Shown here: positions 41,104 through 49,396 of the stretch, one piece after another | How positions within the stretch are numbered: position 1 is the stretch's first letter | How the letters are laid out: every line of letters starts with the position of its first letter | Assembly (NCBI GenBank): GCA_014138725.1 | Contig: JACJID010000003.1 | Location: 1,116,001 to 1,180,000, forward strand | Origin: Kutzneria viridogrisea | Lineage (GTDB): Bacteria > Actinomycetota > Actinomycetes > Mycobacteriales > Pseudonocardiaceae | DNA: 64,000 bases | Reading direction: 5' to 3' | The notes under the pieces: model-generated | The model's database searches: none | Seen by the model: the letters and a program-made list of their open reading frames with translations, nothing else | What the model was told of the DNA's origin: nothing | Position numbers and translations under genes: made by a program

Positions 41104-41138
41104 GTGAGGAGTCCTCCGATACTGGGAGGGCTCCTCAC
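41104..41138. terminator. Hairpin between ferredoxin reductase and aldehyde dehydrogenase genes
   Basis: GTGAGGAG/CTCCTCAC arms extended by CCTCC/GGAGG with one internal mismatch, 11 bases after one stop and 10 before the convergent stop. Confidence 0.75.
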
Positions 41139-41147
41139 GGTGCTGCG

Positions 41148-42578
41148 CTAACGCTGGATTGCCTTCAGTTCGCAGAACTCCTCGACCCCGAACCTGCCGA
41201 ACTCGCGCCCGTTGCCGGACTGTCGGTAACCGCCGAAGGGCGCCAGCACGTTGAACGCGGCGCCGTTGAGGTCGACCTGACCGGTGCGCAGCCGACGGGC
41301 CACCGCCAGCGCGCGGTCCTCGTCGGCGGAGAAGACGCCACCGGCCAGCCCGTAGATCGTCGCGTTGGCGATCTCCACCGCCTCGTCCTCGGTCTCGTAC
41401 GGCAGCACGCCCAGCACCGGGCCGAAGATCTCCTCGTTGGCGATGGTCATGTCCTGGCGCACGCCGCCGAAGACGGTGGGCCGGACGTAGTAGCCCAGGT
41501 CCAGGCCGTCCACCGGCTCGGGACCGCCGCACGCGAGCCGCGCGCCCTGCTCGATCCCCGCGCGGATGTGGGCCAGCACCCGCTCGCGCTGGGTGGCCGA
41601 GACCAGGGGGCCGAGCCGGGTCGCCGGGGACGTCGGGTCACCGGGCACGTACTTCTCCGCGGCGGCAGCCGCCAGCGCGACCGCCTCCTCGTGCCGCGAG
41701 GAGGGCACGAGCAGCCTGGTCCACGCGCTGCACGCCTGGCCGTTGTTCATGAAGCTGTTGCCCACGGTGAGCTTCACCGCCTTGGCCAGGTCGGCGTCGG
41801 CCAGCACCACGTGCGCGGACTTGCCGCCCAGTTCCAGGGACACGCGCTTGACCGTCGCAGCGGCCAGCGCGGACACCCGCCGACCGGCCCGCGTCGACCC
41901 GGTGAAGGAGACCATGTCCACCTTCGGGTGACTGGCCAGCACCTCGCCCACCACCGGCCCGGTGCCGTGCACCAGGTTGACCACGCCGCTGGGCACACCG
42001 GCCGCGGCGAGGACCTCGGTGAGCACACCGGCGTTGAGCGGCGCCACCTCGCTGGGCTTGAGCACCACGGTGCAGCCCGCGACCAGCGCGGGCGCGAGCT
42101 TGGCGATGATCTGCTGCACCGGGAAGTTCCACGGCGTGATCGCGGCGACCACACCGATCGGCTCCCGCACGACCAGCGAGTTGCCCACCTGCTGGTCGGC
42201 GAGCACACCGTCGGCGACGGCGCGCACGACACCGGTGGCGATCGCGATCGGATTGGGCACCTGCACACGGCTCGCGAAGGTGATCGGCGTGCCCACCTCG
42301 GCGGTGATGGTGGCGGCGAGTTCCTCGGCCCGGGCCTTGAGCCCGTCCGCGATGCGCCCCACCACCTCGGCCCTGAGCTCGACCGGCGTCGCGGCCCACG
42401 CCGGGAACGCCGCGGCGGCGGCCTCGACGGCGGCGTCCGCCTCCGCCGCGGTTCCCGCGGGGATCGTGGCGATGACCTGCTCGGTGGCCGGGTTGACCAC
42501 CTCGATCCGCTCGCCGGTGCCCACGACGCGATCTCCGGCGATGAAGTGCTCGGTGCTGGTCAGTACCGGTGTCGCCAC
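41148..42578 (-). CDS. NAD(P)-dependent aldehyde dehydrogenase
   Basis: A 476-aa soluble enzyme oxidising an aldehyde to its acid. TPWNFPVQQIIAKLAPAL is the cofactor and Asn motif, LELGGKSAHVVLADAD has the general-base Glu, NGQACSAWTRLLVP has the nucleophilic Cys, and EEIFGPVLGVLPY is the conserved C-terminal part. All catalytic residues are present at normal length. GTG 42578 is preceded by GGAGG five bases away, and a longer frame upstream crosses a palindrome and is not coding. Substrate range is not predictable. Confidence 0.94.
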   Translation of the reverse strand: MATPVLTSTEHFIAGDRVVGTGERIEVVNPATEQVIATIPAGTAAEADAAVEAAAAAFPAWAATPVELRAEVVGRIADGLKARAEELAATITAEVGTPITFASRVQVPNPIAIATGVVRAVADGVLADQQVGNSLVVREPIGVVAAITPWNFPVQQIIAKLAPALVAGCTVVLKPSEVAPLNAGVLTEVLAAAGVPSGVVNLVHGTGPVVGEVLASHPKVDMVSFTGSTRAGRRVSALAAATVKRVSLELGGKSAHVVLADADLAKAVKLTVGNSFMNNGQACSAWTRLLVPSSRHEEAVALAAAAAEKYVPGDPTSPATRLGPLVSATQRERVLAHIRAGIEQGARLACGGPEPVDGLDLGYYVRPTVFGGVRQDMTIANEEIFGPVLGVLPYETEDEAVEIANATIYGLAGGVFSADEDRALAVARRLRTGQVDLNGAAFNVLAPFGGYRQSGNGREFGRFGVEEFCELKAIQR

Positions 42579-42637
42579 GATGTCCTCCACAGCGCTGTGA
42601 CAGACGGGCCTACGCGAACGCCCTGAAGTGTCACACA

Positions 42638-42687
42638 GCGCTGCGCGCAGCTCGTTGTGCACGTGCACAACGAGCTGCGCGCAGCGC
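42638..42687. repeat. Perfect 50-bp palindrome without loop
   Basis: The 25 bases from 42638 to 42662 are exactly the reverse complement of 42663-42687. It lies in the 118-base gap behind the DsbA-like gene (stop at 42697) and in front of the aldehyde dehydrogenase start (42578). As RNA it would form a very stable GC-rich hairpin and may terminate the DsbA-like transcript. As DNA its TGTGCACGTGCACA core could also bind a dimer. Confidence 0.9.
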
Positions 42688-42696
42688 CGACCTGGC

Positions 42697-43326
42697 TCAG
42701 GAGAAGTCGGGGTCCTCGGTGCGGGTCCGCTTGAGCTCGAAGAAGTGTGGGTAGCCCGCGAGCAGCCGGGCACCGTCGAAGATGCGCCCCGCGTCCTCAC
42801 CGCGCGGGATCTTGGACAGCACCGGACCGAAGAACGCCACGCCGTTGACGTGGATCACCGGGGTGCCCACGTCCATGCCCACCGGGTCCATGCCCGCGTG
42901 GTGGCTGGTCTTGAGCTCCTCGTCGTACTCGGTGCTCTTCGCGGCCTCGGCCAACTCGGCGGGCAGCCCGACCTCGGCCAGCGCCTGCTCGATGACCTCG
43001 GCGTAGTCCTTGTTGTTCTCGTCGTGCAGCCTGGTGCCCAGCGCCGTGTAGAGCGGGGCGAGCACCTTCTCCCCGTGGTGGCGGGCGGCGGCGATGGCCA
43101 CCCGGACCGGACCCCAGCCCTTCTCCAGCAGCTCGCGGTACTGCTCGGGCAGGTCCCGCCCGGAGTTGAGCACCGACAGGCTCATCACGTGGAAGTGCAG
43201 GTCGAGGTCGCGGACCTTGTCCACCTCGAGGATCCACCGGGAGGTGATCCACGCCCACGGGCAGATCGGGTCGAACCAGAAGTCGACCTTGACCTTCTCA
43301 CCTGCCGCGGAATCCACTGCGCTCAT
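42697..43326 (-). CDS. DsbA-family mycothiol-dependent nitroreductase (Rv2466c-like)
   Basis: A 209-aa thioredoxin-fold protein with helical insertion. [19 protein letters not shown] closely resembles M. tuberculosis Rv2466c, a mycothiol-dependent reductase, and genome context (between rpiB and pepN, same orientations) agrees. The active-site motif reads CPWA here where Rv2466c has CPWC, so only the N-terminal Cys remains and a monothiol mechanism with mycothiol is expected. [19 protein letters not shown] provides the cis-Pro loop. ATG 43326 follows AGG. It is divergent from pepN. Confidence 0.92.
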   Translation of the reverse strand: MSAVDSAAGEKVKVDFWFDPICPWAWITSRWILEVDKVRDLDLHFHVMSLSVLNSGRDLPEQYRELLEKGWGPVRVAIAAARHHGEKVLAPLYTALGTRLHDENNKDYAEVIEQALAEVGLPAELAEAAKSTEYDEELKTSHHAGMDPVGMDVGTPVIHVNGVAFFGPVLSKIPRGEDAGRIFDGARLLAGYPHFFELKRTRTEDPDFS

Positions 43327-43521
43327 CCTGAAACCCCCATCCGTGCAACCGTGCCGACCCGGCCTGTCCGGGCCCCACCTCCCTGCCAACCACGGCGGGC
43401 CGCTGACTCTTCCCGAGGCGGCGTTTCCGGCCAATCCTCACGGCGCCGGGTTGCGGACACGTGATTGGATGCCACGGTTGTCCCTGCCCACAGACCATCG
43501 ACCCACAGACGAGGTGACCCA

Positions 43522-46071
43522 GTGGCCGCGCCGAACCTCACCCGCGACCAGGCCCAGCAGCGCGCGGCGCTCCTGGAAGTGCAGTCCTACGACATCGCAC
43601 TGGACCTGACCGGCGACGGACCGACCTTCGGTTCGACGACCACGGTGCGCTTCCGCAGCCGCACAACAGGCGCGTCGACGTGGATCGACCTGGTGGCCGC
43701 GGAGGTCAGCTCCGCCGTGCTCAACGGCGTCGAGCTGGACGTCTCCGGCTACCGCGAGGACGACGGGATCCAGCTCGACGGACTCGCCGAGAACAACGAG
43801 CTGGTGGTGCGGGCCCGCTGCCACTACATGAACACCGGCGAGGGCCTGCACCGCTTCGTCGACCCGGTGGACAAGGGCGTGTACCTGTACACGCAGTTCG
43901 AGACGGCCGACGCGAAGCGCATGTTCACCTGCTTCGACCAGCCCGACCTCAAGGCCGTCTACGACGTCACGGTGACCGCCCCCAAGGAGTGGAAGGTCAT
44001 CTCCAACGCGCCGGCCGCCTCCGTGCGGGAGCTCGGCCCGGACAGCAGCGAGCACGTCTTCGAGACGACCAAGCTGCTGTCCACCTACCTGATCGCGCTG
44101 GTGGCCGGCCCGTACGCGGAGTGGCGTGACGAGTACTCCGACGCCGAGGGCACCATCCCACTGGGCATCTACTGCAGGTCCTCCCTGGCCGAGCACATGG
44201 ACGCCGAGCGGCTGTTCACCGAGACCAAGCAGGGCTTCGACTTCTACCACCGCGCCTTCGGCGTCCGGTACCCCTTCGGCAAGTACGACCAGGCGTTCGT
44301 GCCGGAGTTCAACGCCGGTGCCATGGAGAACGCGGGCTGCGTCACCTTCCTGGAGGACTTCGTCTTCCGCAGCAGGGTCACCCGCTACCTGTACGAGCGG
44401 CGCTGCGAGACCCTGCTGCACGAGATGGCCCACATGTGGTTCGGCGACCTGGTCACCATGCGCTGGTGGGACGACCTGTGGCTGAACGAGTCCTTCGCGA
44501 CCTGGGCCAGCGTGCTGGCCGAGGCCGAGGCCACCGAGTACACCCACGCCTGGACCACCTTCGCCAACATCGAGAAGTCCTGGGCCTACCGGCAGGACCA
44601 GCTGCCCTCCACGCACCCGGTCGCCGCGGACATCCCCGACCTGCAGGCCGTGGAGGTCAACTTCGACGGCATCACCTACGCCAAGGGCGCCAGCGTGCTC
44701 AAGCAGCTGGTCGCCTACGTGGGCCTGGACAACTTCCTCGCCGGCCTGCGGGTGTACTTCTCCAAGCACGCCTGGGGCAACGCCACCCTGGCCGACCTGC
44801 TCGGCGCGCTGGAGGAGGCCTCCGGCCGCGACCTGTCCTGGTGGTCGGCGCAGTGGCTGGAGACCACCGGGCTGAACCTGCTGCGGCCGAAGTTCACCGT
44901 GGCCGAGGACGGCACGTTCAGCTCGTTCGCGGTGCTCCAGGGCCCCGCCCGCCCCGGCAACGGCGAACTGCGCACGCACCGGCTGGCGGTCGGCGTGTAC
45001 GACGAGGACCCGGCCACCGGCAAGCTCGTGCGCACCCACCGCGTGGAGCTGGACGTGGCGGGCGAGCGCACCGAGGTACCCGAGCTGGTCGGCGTGGCGC
45101 GCGGCAAGCTGGTGCTGGTCAACGACGACGACCTGACCTACTGCACGATGCGGCTGGACAACGACTCGCTGGCCACGCTGGTCGACCGCATCTCCGACAT
45201 CACCGAGCCGCTGCCCAGGACGCTGTGCTGGTCGGCCGCGTGGGAGATGACCCGCGAGGCGGAGCTCAAGGCCCGCGACTTCGTCACGCTCGTGCTCGGC
45301 GGCATCCCGCACGAGACCGAGGTCGGCGTGGTGCAGCGGCTGCTGCTCCAGGTCCAGACCGCGCTGTCCTCCTACGCGGACCCGGAGTGGGCCGTGCAGG
45401 GCTGGCAGCGCTTCAGCACGACCGTGCTCGAGCTGGCCCGCCAGGCCGAGGCCGGGTCGGACCACCAGTTGGCCTTCGTCAACGCGCTGGCCACCTCCGT
45501 GCTGCACGAGGAGGCGCTGGCCGCGGTGGCCGGCTGGCTGAACGGTTCGGCCCCGCTGCCGGGCCTGGTCGTGGACACCGACCTGCGCTGGCGCCTGCTG
45601 CAGGCGCTGGCCGCGCACGGTGCCGCGGGCGAGCCGGAGATCACCGCCGAGCTGGACGCCGACGCCACCGCGACCGGTCAGCGGCACGCGGAGCGGGCCA
45701 GGGCCCTGGTGCCCTCCGAGGAGGCCAAGGCCGAGGCCTGGCGTCGCGCGGTGCACGACGACGACCTGCCCAACGCGGTCAACGAGGCGATCATCTACGG
45801 CTTCGCGCACCCGAACCAGAAGCCGCTGCTCGCCTCGTTCGCACAGCGGTACTTCGAGGACGTGGCCGGGGTCTGGGAGCGGCGCTCCAGTGAGCGCGCG
45901 CAGCCGACCGTGGTCGGGCTGTTCCCCGCGTGGGCGGTCAGCCCGAGCACCGTGGAGGCCGCCGACCGCTGGCTGGGCGAGGAGCGCCCGCCCGCGCTGC
46001 GCAGGCTCGTCACCGAGGGGCGCGCGGGCATCGTGCGCGCGCTGGCGGCCCGCGAGTTCGACCAGTCCTGA
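43522..46071 (+). CDS. pepN: Aminopeptidase N (M1 family)
   Basis: An 849-aa zinc metallopeptidase that removes N-terminal amino acids from peptides. The substrate-anchoring GAMEN motif (NAGAMENAGC) is at about 270-280, and the zinc site HEMAHMWFGDLV with the third ligand Glu in LWLNESFATW follows. The catalytic Tyr is probably in VNFDGITYAKGASVL. The ERAP1-like helical C-terminal domain spans about 520-849. No signal peptide, so cytoplasmic. The GTG start at 43522 has GAGGTGA just upstream. It corresponds to Rv2467 by position and orientation. It ends in a hairpin. Confidence 0.96.
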   Translation: MAAPNLTRDQAQQRAALLEVQSYDIALDLTGDGPTFGSTTTVRFRSRTTGASTWIDLVAAEVSSAVLNGVELDVSGYREDDGIQLDGLAENNELVVRARCHYMNTGEGLHRFVDPVDKGVYLYTQFETADAKRMFTCFDQPDLKAVYDVTVTAPKEWKVISNAPAASVRELGPDSSEHVFETTKLLSTYLIALVAGPYAEWRDEYSDAEGTIPLGIYCRSSLAEHMDAERLFTETKQGFDFYHRAFGVRYPFGKYDQAFVPEFNAGAMENAGCVTFLEDFVFRSRVTRYLYERRCETLLHEMAHMWFGDLVTMRWWDDLWLNESFATWASVLAEAEATEYTHAWTTFANIEKSWAYRQDQLPSTHPVAADIPDLQAVEVNFDGITYAKGASVLKQLVAYVGLDNFLAGLRVYFSKHAWGNATLADLLGALEEASGRDLSWWSAQWLETTGLNLLRPKFTVAEDGTFSSFAVLQGPARPGNGELRTHRLAVGVYDEDPATGKLVRTHRVELDVAGERTEVPELVGVARGKLVLVNDDDLTYCTMRLDNDSLATLVDRISDITEPLPRTLCWSAAWEMTREAELKARDFVTLVLGGIPHETEVGVVQRLLLQVQTALSSYADPEWAVQGWQRFSTTVLELARQAEAGSDHQLAFVNALATSVLHEEALAAVAGWLNGSAPLPGLVVDTDLRWRLLQALAAHGAAGEPEITAELDADATATGQRHAERARALVPSEEAKAEAWRRAVHDDDLPNAVNEAIIYGFAHPNQKPLLASFAQRYFEDVAGVWERRSSERAQPTVVGLFPAWAVSPSTVEAADRWLGEERPPALRRLVTEGRAGIVRALAAREFDQS

Positions 46072-46082
46072 CATCCCACTCC

Positions 46083-46124
46083 CTGCCGCCGACAGCGGGA
46101 TGACTGTCCTGCTGTCGGCGGTAG
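46083..46124. terminator. Hairpin after pepN
   Basis: 14-bp stem CTGCCGCCGACAGC (46083-46096) with GCTGTCGGCGGTAG (46111-46124), one G-U pair, 14-base loop, eleven bases after the stop. Confidence 0.75.
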
Positions 46125-46213
46125 TGAGGGCCGCACCGTGCAATTACCCTGGGTTCTCATCATCTAGCAGTGCGGATGCAGCACGTCGGGGTGCTGGCTG
46201 GAGGGATGTGTCC

Positions 46214-46435
46214 ATGGCGGAGCGCGGCGGGATTCCGGATTCCGAGGTGACCCCCGCAGAGTTCGTGTGGCACAGAAGCAGCATCAGCCAGGACACCGGC
46301 GCGGAGTGCCTGGAGATGGCCCGCACGTCCGAGGGCGTGCTGGTCCGCGACTCGAAGAACCAGGCGGGCCCCACGCTCCGGTTCTCCCCTCGGGCGTGGG
46401 CCTCGTTCCTGGCTGACTGCGGTACGGCCGACTAG
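46214..46435 (+). CDS. DUF397 protein, small partner of WhiJ-type regulators
   Basis: A 73-aa protein: FVWHRSSISQDTGAECLEMA, VLVRDSKNQAGPTLRFS and AWASFLADC are the three blocks of DUF397. In streptomycetes such proteins are encoded beside XRE/DUF5753 regulators and act as their partners or antagonists (established context). ATG 46214 has GGAGGG eight bases upstream. Unusually, the cognate XRE gene is not adjacent: a PNP-like gene on the opposite strand lies between. Its stop overlaps the convergent PNP-like stop by four bases. Confidence 0.9.
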   Translation: MAERGGIPDSEVTPAEFVWHRSSISQDTGAECLEMARTSEGVLVRDSKNQAGPTLRFSPRAWASFLADCGTAD

Positions 46436-47433
46436 AGCCGGATCGGCGTGCACTTGCCCAGCAGGGACCGCACGTAGGCAGCGGCGGCCAGCGCGGCGTA
46501 CCGGCGCCAGGCGTGGTCGCGGTGGGTGTCCCCGTAGTCGCTGATCCCGCGGACGACGAACCACTCCAGGCCGTTGAGCGTGCTGCTGCTGCCGATGCCC
46601 GAGCCCTCCATCTCCACGGCGAGGAACCCGTACCGCTTGGCGAGTTCGTCGCGCACGGCCACGTCGCGCAGTGAGCGGTCGGCGCTGCCGATCGAGCCGT
46701 AGTGCACCTTCGGGAAGCCCTCGCGGTGCCCGCTGCGGCTGCGGCTCGGGTGGCGCAGCCGGGCTCCGCTGGAGTCCAGCAGGATGTCGCTGCGTGTCGG
46801 CGGACGTGAGTACTTCGCGAGTTCGGGGCGGACCGAGAGGTCGAGCAGGTTCTCCCAGGGACGCCGGTCCCCCACCAGCTCGTCGGCCTGCAACATGTCC
46901 GCGCAGCGCACGAGCCGCGGCGAGGGCAGCGAGAAGGCCCGCCGCAGCTCGGTGTCACCGCCCACGACGCGCACGTGGTCGTAGTCCACGACACCCCTGG
47001 TCGCGACCACGATGTCCCCGCGGCGCACGTGCTGTTCGTGCCGGACCGGGTTGGGGATGCCCGCGGCGATCCCCACCATGATCGTCAGCTCCACGGTGGG
47101 GAAGCTGCGCGCCAGGTTGGCGCACCCGTTGGCGGCCGCGCTGTTGGCCGTGGATCCGAGCAGGGTGAGCACCACGTTGTGCCGCCGACCGCAGTCCCAA
47201 CTGGGCAGCGCGCCCAACACGTAGGTGGCCGGGTCCTCGGCCACCCGCAGCTCGACAACCGAGTCGAGGAACGCTCGCATCGCGGCGAACTCCTCGGGTG
47301 TCGCGGTCAGCAGCCCCACGGTGGGCTGCCACTGCGGGTCCATGCCGGAGGTGTGTGACTGCTCCGGAATGCGGCTGCGAACTGAACCAGAGTGGGCGAA
47401 GCGCCCACCCTGGATCTGCCCTATGGTTGACAT
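46432..47433 (-). CDS. Nucleoside phosphorylase superfamily (PNP/MTAN-like) protein
   Basis: A 333-aa protein of the purine nucleoside phosphorylase/MTA-SAH nucleosidase fold. VGLLTATPEEFAAM is the first strand, LTIMVGIAAGIP the phosphate/ribose loop, GDIVVATRGVVDYD the middle strand, FLAVEMEGSGI the ribose-binding Met-Glu pair, and VVRGISDYGD the catalytic Asp segment. This version (with DYGD and a long insert at about 180-260) is the type often fused to or encoded near STAND ATPases as a putative effector; here it stands alone. ATG 47433 is supported by GGAAGGG; ATG 47343 is an alternative that removes an unconserved leader. It overlaps DUF397 tail-to-tail and follows the XRE gene. Confidence 0.82.
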   Translation of the reverse strand: MSTIGQIQGGRFAHSGSVRSRIPEQSHTSGMDPQWQPTVGLLTATPEEFAAMRAFLDSVVELRVAEDPATYVLGALPSWDCGRRHNVVLTLLGSTANSAAANGCANLARSFPTVELTIMVGIAAGIPNPVRHEQHVRRGDIVVATRGVVDYDHVRVVGGDTELRRAFSLPSPRLVRCADMLQADELVGDRRPWENLLDLSVRPELAKYSRPPTRSDILLDSSGARLRHPSRSRSGHREGFPKVHYGSIGSADRSLRDVAVRDELAKRYGFLAVEMEGSGIGSSSTLNGLEWFVVRGISDYGDTHRDHAWRRYAALAAAAYVRSLLGKCTPIRL

Positions 47434-47531
47434 CGCGGGCGCCCTTCCATGCTCTGTGCTGTCCACACGTGGGGGTGGTGGGTTCGTCCGTTCCGGGCGG
47501 TACCCGTTGCAGCGGGTGCCGCCCCTTGCCG

Positions 47532-48398
47532 TCAGTGCGAGGCTTCCCGATCCAGCGACTCGATCAGCGGGTCGAGCGCCGCGCCCAGCTCGGCGGCCGG
47601 TCGCGCGGCCTCCTGCAGGACGTCGAAGCTCTCCAGGTACCTGCTGGTGATCTCGGCGTCGTCGCGGATCAGCGCCCAGTTGTGCGGGTCCTCCAGGTTC
47701 ACCACGTGCTCGTCCTCGTCCTCGGGGAACTCGAAGATCGTGAACGAGGCCTTCATCGCGGGCAGCACGCCGCTGCTGAAGGGCAGGACCTGGATGCTGA
47801 TCCTCGGGTGCTCGCCCAACTCCTTGAGCCGCCGCAACTGGTCACGCATCACCGCGGGGCCACCGACCCTGCGGTGGATCGCGTTCTCGTCGAGCACGAC
47901 GAGGATCTGCGGGCAGCGGTCGCTGGTGAGCAGTTCCTGCCGCCGGAGGCGGACCTTGATGCCCATCTCGGCGGTCGCCGGTTCGACGCCGTAGGCCGTG
48001 ATCACCGCACGGGCGTAGTCCGGGGTCTGCAGCAGGCCGGGCACGACCAGGGACTGGAACTGGCGGATGCACGAGGAGGAGTCCTCGTAGGCGAGCAGGT
48101 TGAGGAACTGCTGGCCGAACACGGTTCTGTAGCTGTCCCACCACGCCTCCTCCTTGGCCCTGGTGACGGCGAGCAGGGTGTCCGCGCGCTCGTCGTTGAT
48201 GCCGTAGTAGTGCAGCAGCGCCATGACGTCGGAGGTGGACACCGCGACCGCGCCGGTCTCGATGCGGATCACCTTCGACGTCGACCAGCCCAGTGCGGTG
48301 GCGACGTCCTTCTGCGTGCGCCCCGCCTCGTCGCGGGCCCGACGCAGTTCGGCTCGCAGCCGCCGCTGCTGAACCACAGGGGTACCACCCTGTGCCAT
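47532..48398 (-). CDS. XRE-family DNA-binding protein with DUF5753 domain (WhiJ-like)
   Basis: A 288-aa regulator. The N-terminal helix-turn-helix (LRRARDEAGRTQKDVATALG, STSKVIRIETG) spans about 15-60. The DUF5753 domain from about 100 to 280 includes FQSLVVPGLLQTPDYARAVI, VVLDENAIHRRVGG and FEFPEDEDEHVV, probably a ligand- or partner-binding module. Related proteins regulate development and antibiotic production in Streptomyces. ATG 48398 follows a GGAGAGG. Palindromic GCTAGCA sites at 48461-48517 lie upstream and are likely its own operator. Partner DUF397 gene at 46214. Confidence 0.9.
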   Translation of the reverse strand: MAQGGTPVVQQRRLRAELRRARDEAGRTQKDVATALGWSTSKVIRIETGAVAVSTSDVMALLHYYGINDERADTLLAVTRAKEEAWWDSYRTVFGQQFLNLLAYEDSSSCIRQFQSLVVPGLLQTPDYARAVITAYGVEPATAEMGIKVRLRRQELLTSDRCPQILVVLDENAIHRRVGGPAVMRDQLRRLKELGEHPRISIQVLPFSSGVLPAMKASFTIFEFPEDEDEHVVNLEDPHNWALIRDDAEITSRYLESFDVLQEAARPAAELGAALDPLIESLDREASH

Positions 48399-48460
48399 CA
48401 CGCCTACCTCTCCGTGCCTGGTGTCGCAGCGCGAGGTGCCGCCGCGCCACATAGCTCCCA

Positions 48461-48517
48461 TGCTAGCTAGCAGTGTGACTGGTGTCACGAGGAAAGGTGG
48501 CACAGTACCAGCTAGCA
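48461..48517. promoter_or_regulatory. GCTAGCA palindromic sites upstream of the XRE gene
   Basis: TGCTAGCTAGCA (48461-48472) is a perfect 12-bp palindrome, and GCTAGCA recurs at 48511-48517. Between them lies GTGAC-4-GTCAC (about 48475-48488). The cluster is 63-119 bases before the regulator start, consistent with autoregulation. Confidence 0.5.
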
Positions 48518-48559
48518 CCTGCGTCCGAACGGGTGCGGTTTTCGGTGCGCGAACGAGCA

Positions 48560-48593
48560 GAGGCCCCCACCGCCAACTGGCGGTGGGGGCCTC
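48560..48593. terminator. Hairpin downstream of the DUF5130 gene
   Basis: 15-bp perfect GC-rich stem (48560-48574 with 48579-48593) and an AACT loop, 16 bases past the DUF5130 stop. It separates that unit from the XRE promoter. Confidence 0.85.
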
Positions 48594-48609
48594 CCGGGTT
48601 CGAAGTGCC

Positions 48610-49092
48610 TCAGCGGCGGGGAGCCGCCCCGGCCTGGTCGGTCATCATGCGCAGACCGCTGACGAGCCCGCCGATCAGGTCGCCCTCCTTGAAGGAGGCG
48701 ACCATGCTCATCACGGCGAGCTTGCAGCCGCGGTCGGGCAGCCTGCGGTGCGACTCCGCACCGGTGACGATCTCCACGGCGCGCTGGGTGGGCGACACCG
48801 CGACCAGCACGCTGATGGCCGGGTCCTCGCTGCGCGCGTGCAGCGTCTCGGCGGCCTGCCTCGTGTCGCCATCGAGGTCACCGAGGTAGACGCTGAAGGC
48901 CAGGCCGGTCTGCCTGCTGGACAGGGTCAGCGCCTCGTCCAGCTGGGCCAGCTCGGCGACCTTGAACGGCACCTTGGGCGCGGCGGGGCTGTACTCACGG
49001 GCCACGGAGAGCCTGCCGTTGGCGGTCAGGGCCTCGCCGTAGCCGAGCTCGACGTCCTCCGCGGGGCGCTCGACGATCTCACCAGCTACCAC
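48610..49092 (-). CDS. DUF5130 family protein (Rv2468c-like)
   Basis: A 160-aa conserved actinobacterial protein of unknown function. The core FKVAELAQLDEALTLSSRQTG, FSVYLGDLDGD and VAVSPTQRAVEIVTG resembles the TPM/phosphatase-like alpha/beta fold, and AVMSMVASFKEGDLIGGLVSG follows. GTG 49092 has GGGAGG five bases upstream, better than the longer frame. The gene position after pepN on the opposite strand equals Rv2468c in M. tuberculosis. Its start overlaps the preceding small membrane-protein gene by 14 bases. Confidence 0.85.
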   Translation of the reverse strand: MVAGEIVERPAEDVELGYGEALTANGRLSVAREYSPAAPKVPFKVAELAQLDEALTLSSRQTGLAFSVYLGDLDGDTRQAAETLHARSEDPAISVLVAVSPTQRAVEIVTGAESHRRLPDRGCKLAVMSMVASFKEGDLIGGLVSGLRMMTDQAGAAPRR

Positions 49093-49345
49093 GGGCACCT
49101 CCCTTCGCGGTCGCGGCGGGCTCGCCTGCCTGCTCCTGCCCGGCACTGTCGTGCGCGGGGTGGGTGTGGGCGGACCCCAGACCCGCCGGGTTGGCGGTCC
49201 ACCACACTGGCGCGTATCCCCATTCCTGACCTGGCTGGTACCGGGGCGTGCGCGCGAACTTCGGCCACAGCGTCAACAACGCGATCACACCGTAGATAGC
49301 CAGCGGGATCAGCGCGAGGACGAGGATGGTGTCCACGGCGTTCAC
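49079..49345 (-). CDS. Small single-pass membrane protein
   Basis: An 88-aa protein of unknown function. One transmembrane helix (TILVLALIPLAIYGVIALLTL, about 6-25) is followed by a conserved-looking aromatic patch (GQEWGYAPVWWTANP, 39-53) and a hydrophilic tail. Its 3' end overlaps the DUF5130 start, so the two are translationally coupled and may act together at the membrane. Confidence 0.78.
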   Translation of the reverse strand: MNAVDTILVLALIPLAIYGVIALLTLWPKFARTPRYQPGQEWGYAPVWWTANPAGLGSAHTHPAHDSAGQEQAGEPAATAKGGARGSW

Positions 49346-49396
49346 GATCGCCTACGGTAGCTGAGGCCGTGCCGGGCCGCGCGACCGGCCAGCCCG

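Noticed and set aside
48596..48606. GGGTTCGAAG, resembling a tRNA T-loop
   Set aside because: No acceptor, D or anticodon stems can be folded around it; it is next to a terminator hairpin.
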